A stretch of 64,000 nucleotides of DNA from Boothiomyces macroporosus (lineage: Eukaryota; Chytridiomycota; Chytridiomycetes; Rhizophydiales; Terramycetaceae). The notes under the pieces are model-generated. The model had not been told where the DNA came from. It made no database searches and saw only the letters and a list, made by a program, of their open reading frames with translations. Shown here one piece after another: positions 1 through 9,815 of this stretch (positions are counted from its first letter, which is position 1; every line of letters begins with the position of its first letter). The stretch is taken from assembly GCA_027604185.1 (NCBI GenBank), contig JADGKB010000011.1, forward strand, positions 124,001 to 188,000, in the 5' to 3' direction. Both the position numbers and the translations under genes were made by a program.

Positions 1-117
1 AATCACTTTTTACCACCTGAAATGTTCAAAGCCAAACGTGAGCTTACTAGTCCTACGTCAAATGAAAAGCTTGATAGTATTGATAGGTTTACGATGGTTA
101 AAAGCCGCATTGTCTAA
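1..117 (+). CDS. 3' end of an unidentified gene
   Basis: An open frame runs from the first base to a TAA at 115-117 and gives the last 38 residues of a protein (beginning NHFLPPEMF, ending VKSRIV). The tail is polar and basic with no recognisable domain. Gene start and function lie outside the window. It converges on the velvet gene on the opposite strand. Confidence 0.5.
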   Translation, partial: NHFLPPEMFKAKRELTSPTSNEKLDSIDRFTMVKSRIV

Positions 118-329
118 TAAAAAGATGTTTATCTACGTTTTGTTTTAATCCGGGTTATGCGGATTTTCTCCCGCCAATCCGACCAAAGATCTGTGGCCGC
201 GACAATTGAAAAACCAACATTGGATAACCAGAAGGTGTAAAAAATGAATAAATGTAAAAGAGCAAAGTAATATTATTAGAATTAGTAGGATATAAATTAG
301 TACAAAGAGTTGCCCCTATTCACCTATTT

Positions 330-978
330 CTACGATGTTTCATTCTCCTTTTCTTCATGGAAATTTAAATCTTTTCTATAATTTGAGCCACAACGGATTG
401 GAACTCCTTGAATGAGGAAAGATCTTGATAGCTGCGTAAGCGACAGTATTCCAGGATACGACTGCGGTGGGAAAACTTGAAAAGGTTTGGTTTCTAGGTA
501 GATTGACTGGCCACTACGATTAAAACAGCTTACGTTTGCAAGTTGCCAATATTACAGCATAGTTTAAAGTCGCCCTGAATTCTTACAGCCAATTCAGGAA
601 ATACAAAGAATATTTGTAATTCGTTCGACTTCATATCGTTCAATAGAACGCCGGTAGTGACAGTCTGGCCCAATAGAACGGATTTAATAGAAGTACTATG
701 GGTTTTATGCCCAATAGTTTTTGAAAAACAAATTAGCCCATTATGCGTCCCGTCTTCAGCGTCAAGGATAGTGGTATTACAAATAAACTCAAATGGTTGA
801 TAATTTCTACGTTAATATTACCGTACTTTGCAGGTTTTGGAAGAAGCAATTGAATAATAAGCGGTGGATCGCTAAGTTAATGAAAACAGTACAGCATTCT
901 GCGTGATACGGTGTCACCAAGTCCACACATTCTCCCTCTTGAGGGTTGCTGTCTTATGATTGCTGAGAAGTCTTCCAT
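330..978 (-). CDS. Velvet-domain transcriptional regulator
   Basis: Velvet proteins are fungal DNA-binding regulators that couple development and secondary metabolism, acting in the nucleus as homo- or heterodimers. The gene is split into four exons (978-893, 871-827, 806-534, 513-330) by introns of 21, 20 and 20 nt; the 588 coding bases give 195 aa. The joined protein shows the domain in order: IIRQQPSRGRMCG and DPPLIIQLL near residues 7-40, GVLLNDMKSNE, then IFFVFPELAVRIQGDF, and LETKPFQVFPPQSYPGI near the end. These match the RQQP-aRmcG, DPPP, FFVFPDLSVR and F-V-KKFPG landmarks of the family. The ATG at 978 is the first after an in-frame stop. No long ORF reveals this gene. The protein is little more than the domain. 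Velvet membership is well supported; the subfamily (VelB, VosA, VeA) is not. Confidence 0.88.
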
Positions 979-1862
979 AAACAATTTGTTAAGGTTTTCC
1001 AACGATTGTCACGCAAGGAGGAGCGCCACAACTTCACCACCGAAATGCGATTGGTATAATTTTGTGAAAACTGAAGCCAGCTTGTTCAAAATTTATGCAA
1101 ATATTCTTTGAAAAACAGTGCTCTATATTTTGGAATTTGCCCGGTAATTTTTTGCAGAGTTTACAGATGACGGAGTAACTTCCACCTAGCCCTAGCCCTA
1201 GCCTTCTCATTCCGTTCCCTTGAAAAAACATTCCGATGTCAAGGTGTTTCAAGGAAATAAAATCGACCCTGAGGAATAAACAAATTACAATGGAATAACT
1301 AGCGCAAGCAGTTATAACATGATGCCCCAATGGTTAATCAGTCATATTTGGCGTCAAAAGCACTGCTGCTTTTCAAGAATGTCTTTCGTTGTATTACATA
1401 ATGATTTGACGACTAGCCGCATTTCCAATGCGGAACTCTTTATGGAAGGTATGGAGCGATTGGCTTGTGGAAATATTCAATAAAGGCAATGGATAAAATT
1501 CATGCACAAGGGAAAAACTATTTCATTCCTGATCCTGAACTAACCTTGGAAACTTTGAAATTTTCCTCCTTTGCACTTTTGCTGTACACTTTATGGTTAC
1601 GGATAAACAATTACACAATATCAACCGCCATAGCCCCGCATGCATTGTAGTTGAAATCCTCCTTTGCGATGACATTATTGAAAGTTTGGTTTATAAAATG
1701 CGAATTGGAACCTGAATCACTAAAAGCGATTCAACCAATTTACACAAAAAAGAGATATCAATTTATCAAAATTATCGGATTGCACATACCAACAGTTTGA
1801 AATATTGATTCTGCAACTGGTTCTTAAAAAGTCATTTTTCACCTTCCTTCTAACTTTGCATC
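979..1862. other. Long stretch without a supportable gene
   Basis: About 880 bp upstream of the velvet start. Short open frames exist on both strands. One plus-strand frame from the ATG at 1381 reads MSFVVLHNDLTTSR and another near 1492 reads MDKIHAQGKNYF, but no intron placement joins them cleanly. A (CCCTAG)n-like run lies at 1185-1203. The stretch may hold the velvet promoter and an unresolved small gene. Confidence 0.4.
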
Positions 1863-2330
1863 ATGAAATTCAAACTAAAAAAATTCCAAAATTTCCAACA
1901 GCGGTTTAACAGCGACTGGATTCCATTCAAATTATCCGAACCAAACGACTTGTACATTTTACTCTCTTCACCGGTTATAAAGAAGGCATTTAATGATAAA
2001 ATCAGGAATTTTCCAACAGTAATGGAGCAGAGTCTTAAAATTTCTCATCATCTGGATAAATACAAGAAACCAATTGATCCACAGATACTCAAGAATGATA
2101 CCAGGTTAATGGCACTACGAAAAGAGTACATGGAAACTTTGAGAGACTTGAAAATCATTGAGTTTCAAAAGTATTCTCTAGTTACGCTTGATTTCAAAAA
2201 CAAGGCGGATTTAGTGTCTGGATCTGTTCATCCTCGAAGGGTTAAACCTATTGTTGAGATAAAGGAAGAATTGGAAAAACGCTTTACCAAACAAACGTGG
2301 ATATCGAAAATAAAGGACTTGATATATTGA
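1863..2330 (+). CDS. Unknown basic 155-aa protein
   Basis: Intron-free frame starting ATG AAA TTC at 1863 and ending TGA. The protein is lysine-rich, begins MKFKLKKFQNFQQRF and ends ISKIKDLIY, with no signal peptide and no membrane segment. Its size, charge and amphipathic N-terminus would suit a mitochondrial ribosomal or import-related protein, but I recognise no family. It converges on the first PAN-like gene with about 190 bp between stops. Real coding status is likely from the length and composition. Confidence 0.6.
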   Translation: MKFKLKKFQNFQQRFNSDWIPFKLSEPNDLYILLSSPVIKKAFNDKIRNFPTVMEQSLKISHHLDKYKKPIDPQILKNDTRLMALRKEYMETLRDLKIIEFQKYSLVTLDFKNKADLVSGSVHPRRVKPIVEIKEELEKRFTKQTWISKIKDLIY

Positions 2331-2524
2331 TCTGTTTTCACTATCTCGTCTAAATGCTTTTAATATCTATTCACCAATTTACCAAAGTATATTATCACGC
2401 TTGATTTGTAGGACCGAGTCTTGTGGATTCCTGGTATGCATCATATTCAGCTGTAGTTTTAACTAAGGTCTGATCTACTTTTATAAATTATGGGACTTTG
2501 TAGCATTTATCTCTTTTATTCATC

Positions 2525-3971
2525 TCACAAGAGTTTAGGCTCGCAAAATGCAACTGGAATGTGCTGTGCAAGTTTAGGAGGATCAATAAAATGTTTATCT
2601 TCAGCTTTGGGGATAGCAGTATCAACGGTGTTTTCAGATATCTCTTTACGCTCCATAACTGGAGGACTAGGAATTTGATTCTCTTGTTGTATTCTTTTGA
2701 TTGCTTGCTGTAATACCGTGATTCCTGATTCTCTGTTTACTGCAGAACTTGTAGGAGAGTTGACTGCAGTAGTTGGTGAACTGTCGTTAGAGAATTGATT
2801 AGATGCGGGCATCTGAGTTGGATTTACATTCAATGGGGTATTTTTTAGTTCGTTAATAGAGAACATACAGGGATCAGTTTGAAATGCCGTATCGCTGATT
2901 CCTTTGACATGTACTACTTTTGAAGCAGCTATATTCTTGTCAGGAGCCATTTCATTATCCAATAGAACTTGGCAACGGTCGTTTGCAACTTTTTGATAAT
3001 CAAGCTTTGTACCCCTAGTATTTCCAGATGGACGATTCTGCTTCTTGTAATAGATATACCCAGCTATTCCTAATACTACAAGTATAATGAGTATCACAAT
3101 TCCAACAATAAGGCCAGTTTTTGATGAGTCTGAAGTCGATTCCAGAGCTGTTGTTGCGTTATTGGTAGGGCTAGGTTAATATTGGTAACCTAAATTTTCT
3201 AAAATTAGTATTAGATTACGGTGCGGTGCACTGAACATTCTTTCCATCGTCAAAGCAAGTTTTACTCGAAGGCAAGTAAAATCCACAGTTACTTGAACTG
3301 TTTCTGATCATGGTCAAGTTTTGTAGTTGCAAATCGTATAGATGGCATTGTTGGGCTTTGATATCGTAAGAGTATGCAAACGAGTCATTGGAGCCATTGA
3401 TAAACTCCCTGCAATCTCCTTCGGATCCACTGTTTGGCATTCCTGTTACGAGAAACGATTGTTGGTAATCGCAATTGGTTGAAGAGTACATCCCTCTATC
3501 AACAATCATATTAAATCCTTGAAAATTTGAACTGTTTCCCGGGTAGGATAACCCTGAATTGTCTGGAGGCTGGCTACAGGTCACTACACCATTATAAACG
3601 GAGCATTGTGGGTTCTTGTTTAAAATGAATCTTGGTAAATATTCGTATACCCAATTGTCAAGTTCTGGTTGTAAGTATTCGCGTCTATTTGATAAAAGTC
3701 TGGTGAAACATCGTGTAAGTAGCATTCGTTCTCGTTATAAGCAAATGAGAGGCAACCTAAGTGAGGTGAAAATACGATAGTCAAAGGCACAATCAGAAAT
3801 ACAAGCGGTGAGTGAGACCTCTTCCATTTTAAAGGATCTACCACCGTAGAACCAGTACGAGTTTCCTGTGTACACAATGTTACTTCCGCTATTGGTTATA
3901 TTGAAGGTATGTCCCAGGAATTCGCCTGTGCTTTGGGCGAATGCGGTTCCTACGAGAAACACTTTGTTCAT
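2525..3971 (-). CDS. PAN/apple-like single-pass membrane protein, copy 1
   Basis: Five exons (3971-3776, 3756-3651, 3630-3220, 3198-3190, 3170-2525) separated by introns of 19, 20, 21 and 19 nt sum to 1368 nt, 455 aa. Order: signal peptide (MNKVFLVGTAFAQ), a PAN-like Cys module (ACISDCAFDYRCLSF, then ECYLHD), a second Cys module ending SSSNCGFYLPSSKTC, a thin Asn/Thr/Ser linker, one membrane helix (IVILIILVVLGIAGYIYY), and a cytoplasmic tail of about 170 aa. The start at 3971 is chosen because it gives a signal peptide matching copy 3. The fourth exon is a 9-nt microexon. Divergently transcribed from copies 2 and 3. Ligand and role unknown; PAN folds usually bind protein or carbohydrate, so adhesion or sensing is possible. 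Confidence 0.82.
3190..3198 (-). other. 9-nt microexon of PAN-like copy 1
   Basis: The nine bases read AAAATTTAG on the minus strand and lie between a 21-nt intron (3199-3219) and a 19-nt intron (3171-3189). Keeping them joins A-P-K-F-S-P-T in frame and restores the linker seen in the paralogues. Omitting them also keeps frame, so skipping would remove three residues without harm to the rest. Confidence 0.75.
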
Positions 3972-4512
3972 GTTGGTTGAGAAAACCACAAAAAAGCTGA
4001 GAAAATATTGCACATAAATTGGGGCTACCAATCTAACCAGTACAATTTGAATTTCGCATCATGCTGAATCTTGGAATTACTTTTTTTAATGACTAGGTTG
4101 TTTTTCTTTTACCACAATGAAATTGTTGTTAGTTTCCACTGGGAATGTATCTCAAGTAATTTTTCGTCAATATTGCTCAACATGAGTAGAATGCAAGAGT
4201 TAGCAATCCCAGAGCAGCGGGAAAATAAAGCTAACACGGACCAAATGAACAATTCTGTACATTAATTTGAAGGATAAACAGTTCTGAATCTGGCAGACGG
4301 AGCAAAGACAGTTATTTCATTCTGGGCAAGACAAGCTTTTCTTTGCATGATTAGTAGTAAACACAGGTGAATACATAAGAGTGCTCAATATATTCTATCT
4401 GCAAATCTTTAATCATAGAGGCACTACCATGCCTATTGGTTGCACGTTGCGATATTATAACTTGGTTTGCGACTATTGAATTTTCGTTTTGAATAATTTT
4501 TTCAAACTTAGA
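3972..4512. promoter_or_regulatory. Shared upstream region of divergent PAN-like copies 1 and 2
   Basis: About 540 bp between the start codons of two divergent paralogues, so promoters for both should lie here. It may also hold a missing 5' exon for copy 2: an acceptor-like aaacttag directly precedes the copy-2 ATG region. No convincing gene is seen inside. Confidence 0.4.
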
Positions 4513-5999
4513 ATGACTTCAAAATGGGGGAGTTTTTTGTTCAATGTTACAAAGAATGTTTACACTGGAGTTGGGCTGGACAATTCTGCTGGATTTTATC
4601 AGTCCAAAGTTGAATCTCTCAATGACTGCATTACCGACTGCTCATACAATAGTCGTAAGTCTATCTAAAGGTAGAATGCACTTCATTTGTCTTCAATGGC
4701 AAGACCTGCTACCTTCAAGACCCTAGAATAGACGAGCTTGGTTTAACTACCGGTTATCCCAACCAAGTAGTAGGGTAAATAGCTGCTAACTCTTGATTTC
4801 TGCTAGATCGCAATACTGGATGCAGTGACAGCAATGGGCAAATAACATGCCAGCCCTATCCTGACAATTCAGCTTTGGATAAACCTGGTGAATGCCATCC
4901 TAATTTAGGTTCAACTTCAAAGTTTCAAGGAATAACCATGAAGGTGTACCAAGGAATGTATACAGCAACCAATTGCAATTTTCAACAGCTTCCAACGGTA
5001 ATGAATTCTACACTTTCTTCTGGCGTAACTGAAGAGAATTGTTACGCTGATCTGAAAAGGTTTTCGATATATGCTTATTCCTATGATGTTAAAAACCAAT
5101 ACTGCTATCAGTACGACATACGATTACAGGATTTGAATATGATTACTAATTCTAGTAGCAATTGTGGATTCTACCTTCCCGCATCTCAAACGTGCTACGA
5201 CGATGGAACTAATGTCTGGTGTTCGGTACAGTAGGGTCATTTTTAACCATAGACCTCCGTAAATATTGTACTAATCTAGCGCTAATAATGCAACTGTCAC
5301 TCTATCACCTACACCAAGGTAATTCAAAATCTTACCTAAAGTGCCACTGACACAGCATCTTCATCTTCAAGCAACACCGGCGTAATTGTTGGGGTTACAA
5401 TTGGTGTTATTGTAGCTGTAGTGATTATTATAATAGCCCTTTTCTTTTTCTACAAAAAATACAAACCGCAAAATGGATTGGAACAGGTTGCAGGTCCTGA
5501 GAGTGCAAAATCATCACCTGGATTACACACTCCATCAAATGAGTCATATATACCAAATCTTACTTATGACTACTCCAAAGTACCAAATTACGATACTGGC
5601 AATCGTAATCGATTCTCATATGCTACTGGAATCTCTTCTCCGGCTTCTACTGTAATTTCACCAAATTTGAATTATAATGACAATAGACTTTCAAATATTT
5701 CATACGCGATGGCGAACGAACCAAAAATTATAGCTATCGATCCACACAATATCCATTACCAGTCAATTTCACCAAACCCATCTACCATGCTACCACAACC
5801 AGTAATTGAACAACAACAAAACTTTGGCTCACATCTCCCTATGATGACCTCTGACGATTTACGTAATCACTCTTTTACTGTGCAGCCACCATTGATTGGT
5901 CAGCGTTCTATTCAAGTTCATGAAACAGTTCAATCCTCCGCAACATCTGGATCTAACATTCAACCACCTATTCTAAACCAACATCCGAACAATGCCTGA
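4513..5999 (+). CDS. PAN/apple-like single-pass membrane protein, copy 2
   Basis: Six exons (4513-4654, 4675-4774, 4796-5230, 5253-5258, 5280-5318, 5342-5999) sum to 1380 nt, 459 aa. Both Cys modules of copies 1 and 3 are present (DCITDCSYNSQCTSF; SSSNCGFYLPASQTC), followed by the membrane helix (VIVAVVIIIIALFFFY) and a proline-rich tail ending in a PPILNQH motif. The second intron (4775-4795) must end in TTG, not AG, to keep the conserved G-F-L-L-D-R-N join. The fourth exon is only six bases. No signal peptide follows the ATG at 4513; by comparison with the paralogues it is probably encoded in an upstream exon that I could not place. Confidence 0.78.
4775..4795 (+). other. Intron with TTG acceptor (GT-TG)
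   Basis: This 21-nt intron starts gtaaatag, contains the branch-like ctaac and ends cttg. Only this 3' end restores the residues G-F-L-L-D-R-N-T-G-C, which align with G-F-I-L-N-K-N-P-Q-C and G-F-V-L-D-K-N-Y-G-C at the same intron position in copies 1 and 3. The next AG downstream gives a premature stop. Confidence 0.7.
5253..5258 (+). other. 6-nt microexon of PAN-like copy 2
   Basis: ACCTCC sits between a 22-nt intron (5231-5252) and a 21-nt intron (5259-5279), both with good GT and branch-AG signals. Inclusion reads V-Q-P-P-A-N-N-A-T in frame, parallel to the 9-nt microexons of copies 1 and 3. Confidence 0.72.
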
Positions 6000-6405
6000 A
6001 CCTGCATAGTTCATTCATTTTGGAAATAAAGCCAAATCTGATATGAGAACCGCAAAATACGTTTTCAAATTGAATTTTTTGGTGTGCGTGCCATTTATCC
6101 ATAAATATGCCCACAATTAACATTTTATTTTTAATCGAGGTTACATATTCGTCAATTCAATATCAAAACAGCAATTGAAAATACAATGGAATGCAGACCA
6201 TCTGAAACTAGACTTGCGATCTTGATCCAGAACAATGTCTTGCAATAATAAATTCAAATTTGTACACAAATAATACTCGTGTTTCTACAACGTAAATTTA
6301 ACACCTACACCAAATTCCTATGATATACACCCAATGAAATGCTTACCTTCTACACGGTCACCAAAGTAAAATCCAAATTTGGAAAGTTAAACTTTGCAGA
6401 AAAAA
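6000..6405. other. AT-rich intergenic stretch between PAN-like copies 2 and 3
   Basis: About 400 bp, rich in A and T, with an AATAAA-like element soon after the copy-2 stop. It should hold the copy-2 3' end and the copy-3 promoter. I see no gene. Confidence 0.5.
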
Positions 6406-7934
6406 ATGAAAGTCAATTTCTTACTTGCAGCCGTTGCAGCTCAACAGTCTACATTCGGCGGATTCACATTCAATGTATCCGGAAATATTTACACATCAAA
6501 TGGAATATGGGGAAATTACGATTCATATATTTCTTCGGAAAGAGTTACCTTGGCAGCTTGTATTAGCGATTGCAAATTCAATGCCCGTACTATTTCTTAA
6601 TATAGAATGCACAGGATTTACCCATAATGATGAAACTTGCACTTTGAAGGATGTCAGGTTGGACGAATTTCAATTCACCAGTGTAGGTGCCTTTCCTTAT
6701 GATGTCACTGGGTATATTCTCACTGATCTAGCTTTGTACTGGACAAGAATTATGGGTGCAGTGATATTAACGGACAAGTATCCTGCCAGCCAGACCCAGA
6801 TAATTCGGCACTGACAAATTCAGGTTGGTACAATTAACTCAGGCTCCACATCCAATTTTCAAGGATTTACAATGAGTGTATCTCAGGGAATGTACCTTTC
6901 AACAAACTGCAATTTCAAACAGTCATCTATTGTCATGAATGCTACCATTGCAGGTAATGAATCCGAGAAAACCTGTCAAAGCGGATTAAGAAAGTACTCT
7001 GGGCAATACGCTTATTCATATGACACCAAGAACAACTTTTGTTATAAATATGATCTGCGATTGCAGAATTTGACAATGGTTTCAAATTCTAGCAGCAACT
7101 GCGGATTCTATTTGCCAACAAGTAAAATGTGTTACGACGATGGAACTAATGTTTTATGCTCTCTCAAGTAAGTTTAAATTAATGCTAGAATTTCAAAGTA
7201 AGTTTGATTCTTATCTAGTGCAACTGGCCCAAATAATACAACATCGTACAAATTTATTAATATCTAGAAGCAACGACTCTTCAGGCTCCAATACAGGCTT
7301 AATTGTAGGTGTGATTTGTGGAGCGTTAATTGCCGTTGTTCTAGCTGGTCTTGGTCTCGTCTACTATCGAAAGAAAAGCTCTCCAATGAGCAACAAGGCT
7401 TTTACACCTGCTCAGTCCTTTTCCAGTGGTATAAATACTCCACCAAACAATGTACAACACCCTGCCCTTCAATACAATTATTCTGCAGTTCCTCAAAACA
7501 ACGTTTACCAATCTTATGACAGGAATTCATACGTTCAGGGAATGAGCTCGTCTGCCACTACAATTTCGCCAAACTATCAGCGAATGTCTGGTAACTTGTC
7601 CGAATTGAGTCAACACACTCCAAAAATAATTGCAGTCGAATCTACTTACCCTCAACCATTTATACAACCACAACTATACAATCCACCTTATCAACCTTCA
7701 CCAACTGTTATTCAACAACCACCGATTCTCAATCAAAACTTTATCCCAGAGCAAGTACATGCAGTTCCTTCTCAGTTGCCGATCCTAACTCCAGTAGGAA
7801 ACGGAAACAGAGCTCCAGATTTATCTTATTCAATTCAACCTCCATTAATGAACAATCCACCATCAGCTGCAACACCAATAGATGGCCAATGTGAAGATAT
7901 TCCACCTCCGATACTAGATACTCACCACCAATAA
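6406..7934 (+). CDS. PAN/apple-like single-pass membrane protein, copy 3
   Basis: Seven exons (6406-6586, 6606-6711, 6732-6823, 6843-7167, 7189-7197, 7219-7245, 7268-7934) with introns of 19, 20, 19, 21, 21 and 22 nt; 1407 nt, 468 aa. A clear signal peptide (MKVNFLLAAVAAQQ) fixes the start. Then come the PAN-like module (ACISDCKFNAQCTGF, TCTLKDVR), the second Cys module (NCGFYLPTSKMC), a glycosylatable linker, one helix (GALIAVVLAGLGLVYY) and a Pro/Gln-rich tail ending PPILDTHHQ. Just inside the membrane all three copies carry Y-S/Q-x-V. Same strand as copy 2, consistent with tandem duplication. Function unknown. Confidence 0.85.
7189..7197 (+). other. 9-nt microexon of PAN-like copy 3
   Basis: AATTTCAAA between two 21-nt introns (7168-7188 and 7198-7218). 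Inclusion reads L-K-I-S-N-A-T-G in frame and adds the start of an N-glycosylation sequon. It occupies the same place as the microexons of copies 1 and 2. Confidence 0.75.
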
Positions 7935-8055
7935 TGATAAATGCTGAATAAACGTTTTTCCATAGTATTGTTTGCTTCTATTTTCATTCCCAGTGAAAGA
8001 TAAAAAGTTTAATAAAATTTCATCCAACATAACATATTCTCCAAAAGTGTTTATT

Positions 8056-9009
8056 TCAATCCATATCCATATCGTCTGCTATTTGTAATTGAGGAGCTGG
8101 ATTCAGCATATTTTTCATGATCTCTGCGAATGGATTAGTCTGCTTTTGCTTCAACCCAATGCCAAAGAATACTTTTCCTACTTGAGCAACACACTATGTT
8201 AGTTAGATATTACATCTGTCAAGAATGAATCAAATGATAGTTCCGATTGGTAATTGTTTACGATTGTACTAAATAGCTGCCCTTGATTTCTGCCAATAGC
8301 AGCAATCAGTATCTGTATAAAGTTGAAGAGTTTGTGCGACGAAACAGGAGTATCTTGTACGTTTTCCACAAGCAGTTCAGGATTTAAACCAGCAGTATAC
8401 AATTCCAGACAGGTTTTCGCCTCCGAATATTTACCCATTACCAATAGAGGCAGACAAGCACGCGATATATAATACCCAGCGTCATTCATGTTTCCAAGCT
8501 TGCTGAATTCAAGTTCCATATCCGCTAGCACTTTGATTGAATCTAGAGTCCCGTTAATCAAATGAGTTTCTGCATTGTAGTACTGTCCCTCTTGAATTAG
8601 TCAAAGGTACCTTTAGCATATCGACAGCCAAAAATATGATTAAGATTCACATCATTCTTTGACCATTTTAAAACGCTTTTAATAAACAAATCACACTGTG
8701 CTGAATCCAACGGGAATGAATAAAATGCTTGAGCCAAATGTGCAATCGCATCTGTATTTGGACTGGAATATAACTCCATCAACCGTTCGGCTAAATCTAG
8801 AGCAGAGGCATGCTGGTTATACTGGTTCATTGTTTTGATTCCATCCATTAGTAACTGCACAGCTTGATCCTGCTTCTTCTGTTTTACAAATCTCTGAGAG
8901 ACTGAATGGTACATCTGGTACGCCTCATAGTAATCCCCATCTGCGTTAATTAGCAGTCACCTTGTACATTCTTGCGCAGCTTCAACAAAACTTTTTGCAC
9001 TCCAGACAT
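8056..9009 (-). CDS. GET4: GET4, tail-anchored protein targeting factor
   Basis: Get4 is the cytosolic alpha-helical-repeat scaffold that with Get5 hands tail-anchored proteins from Sgt2 to Get3. Four exons (9009-8961, 8940-8611, 8590-8214, 8193-8056) joined across three 20-nt introns give 297 aa. Family landmarks appear in order: DGDYYEAYQMYHSVSQRF near the N-terminus, ALDLAERLMELY, FIKSVLKWS, the KEGQYYNAETHL helix, and near the C-terminus VGKVFFGIGLKQ followed by an acidic DDMDMD end. Length is close to yeast Get4 (312 aa). It converges with PAN-like copy 3. Introns hide the gene as two short ORFs; the join residues match the family each time. Confidence 0.9.
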
Positions 9010-9177
9010 TTAGATTTTCGAGATTTTTCCAACTCTTGAACTCGACTATGGAAGAGACTTGCCTTGGGAGAACTACAGACGGACAGATACTGGTACAAAG
9101 AGATTTAGTGCGATGGTAGCTGCAGCTGGAGAAAAAGTCACCAGATAGACCCCCCTAAACAAGTACATACAAGGAAT

Positions 9178-9782
9178 TTATTTGATAAAACGCAAATAAG
9201 AAAAGAATAGCGCACCGCCAGCAGTAAAGATTGGGAAGAGAGTCCTGAATAACTCCCACTGAATTGTCTCCATTTGCGTCTTAAACTGCGATACTTCTGT
9301 ATCGATTCTGGAAGCAGCTTCTTTAATCTTCATTTCCTGAGCGGTCTGTTCATCCCTGATTTTGGCTTTATCCAGCGATAATTCCAGTCTCACATTGGAC
9401 TGGACCCGTTTGATTTCTTCCGTGATCCTGCTTGGGAGTTTTAAAGCCTCGGAATTTAATCTTCTGATGTCTTGTTTCAACAAGGTGAATTCATTCTTTT
9501 CCAGCTGCTTTTCAAATAACATTTACCATCGATATTTCCGATCTCAACTGAGCCAAATCCACTCTTGCTACATAAAGTGCTTTATCAAATTCAGGTCTGG
9601 TAACGGAAGAACGTTCGAGATTCGCGCATCTAGGTTATGATAAAGTACGAATCATTGACCACTTCCGATAGAGAATTCATTATCGCTTCCGCTCCCTCTC
9701 TGCTGAAGCCGTCTGCTTCTAGTCGCTGCACGAATTTGTAAGTGTCAAAATTGTGGTTTCTCAAAATCGCCGCTCTGAACAT
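9178..9782 (-). CDS. DUF1640 / CCDC90-MCUR1-like mitochondrial coiled-coil protein
   Basis: Three exons (9782-9649, 9629-9527, 9507-9178), two 19-nt introns, 188 aa. The N-terminal head NFDTYKFVQRLEADGFSREGAEAIM is the signature of the DUF1640 family (human MCUR1/CCDC90B, yeast Fmp32). A long coiled coil follows (roughly residues 60-160), then one C-terminal membrane helix (LFPIFTAGGALFFSYLRF), the inner-membrane anchor of the family. Members regulate mitochondrial calcium uptake or cytochrome-oxidase assembly; which applies here is unknown. The start codon lies 33 bp from that of IDH2 on the other strand. Confidence 0.85.
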
Positions 9783-9815
9783 GTAAGACAAAAAACTTTT
9801 TTTTTACATCTCTAA
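9783..9815. promoter_or_regulatory. 33-bp bidirectional promoter between two mitochondrial genes
   Basis: Only 33 bp separate the start codons of the DUF1640 gene (minus) and IDH2 (plus). The sequence is dominated by an A run followed by a T run. Both transcription starts and both 5' leaders must be squeezed into or across this space. Confidence 0.5.

Noticed and set aside
1185..1203. Telomere-like CCCTAG repeat
   Set aside because: Only about three units, internal to the contig, and next to intact genes; too short to be a telomere or relic.
9013..9146. Possible small plus-strand exon between GET4 and the DUF1640 gene
   Set aside because: A smooth frame (DYGRDLPWENYRRTDTG) ends in a stop, but no start codon or upstream exon with good splice signals could be found.
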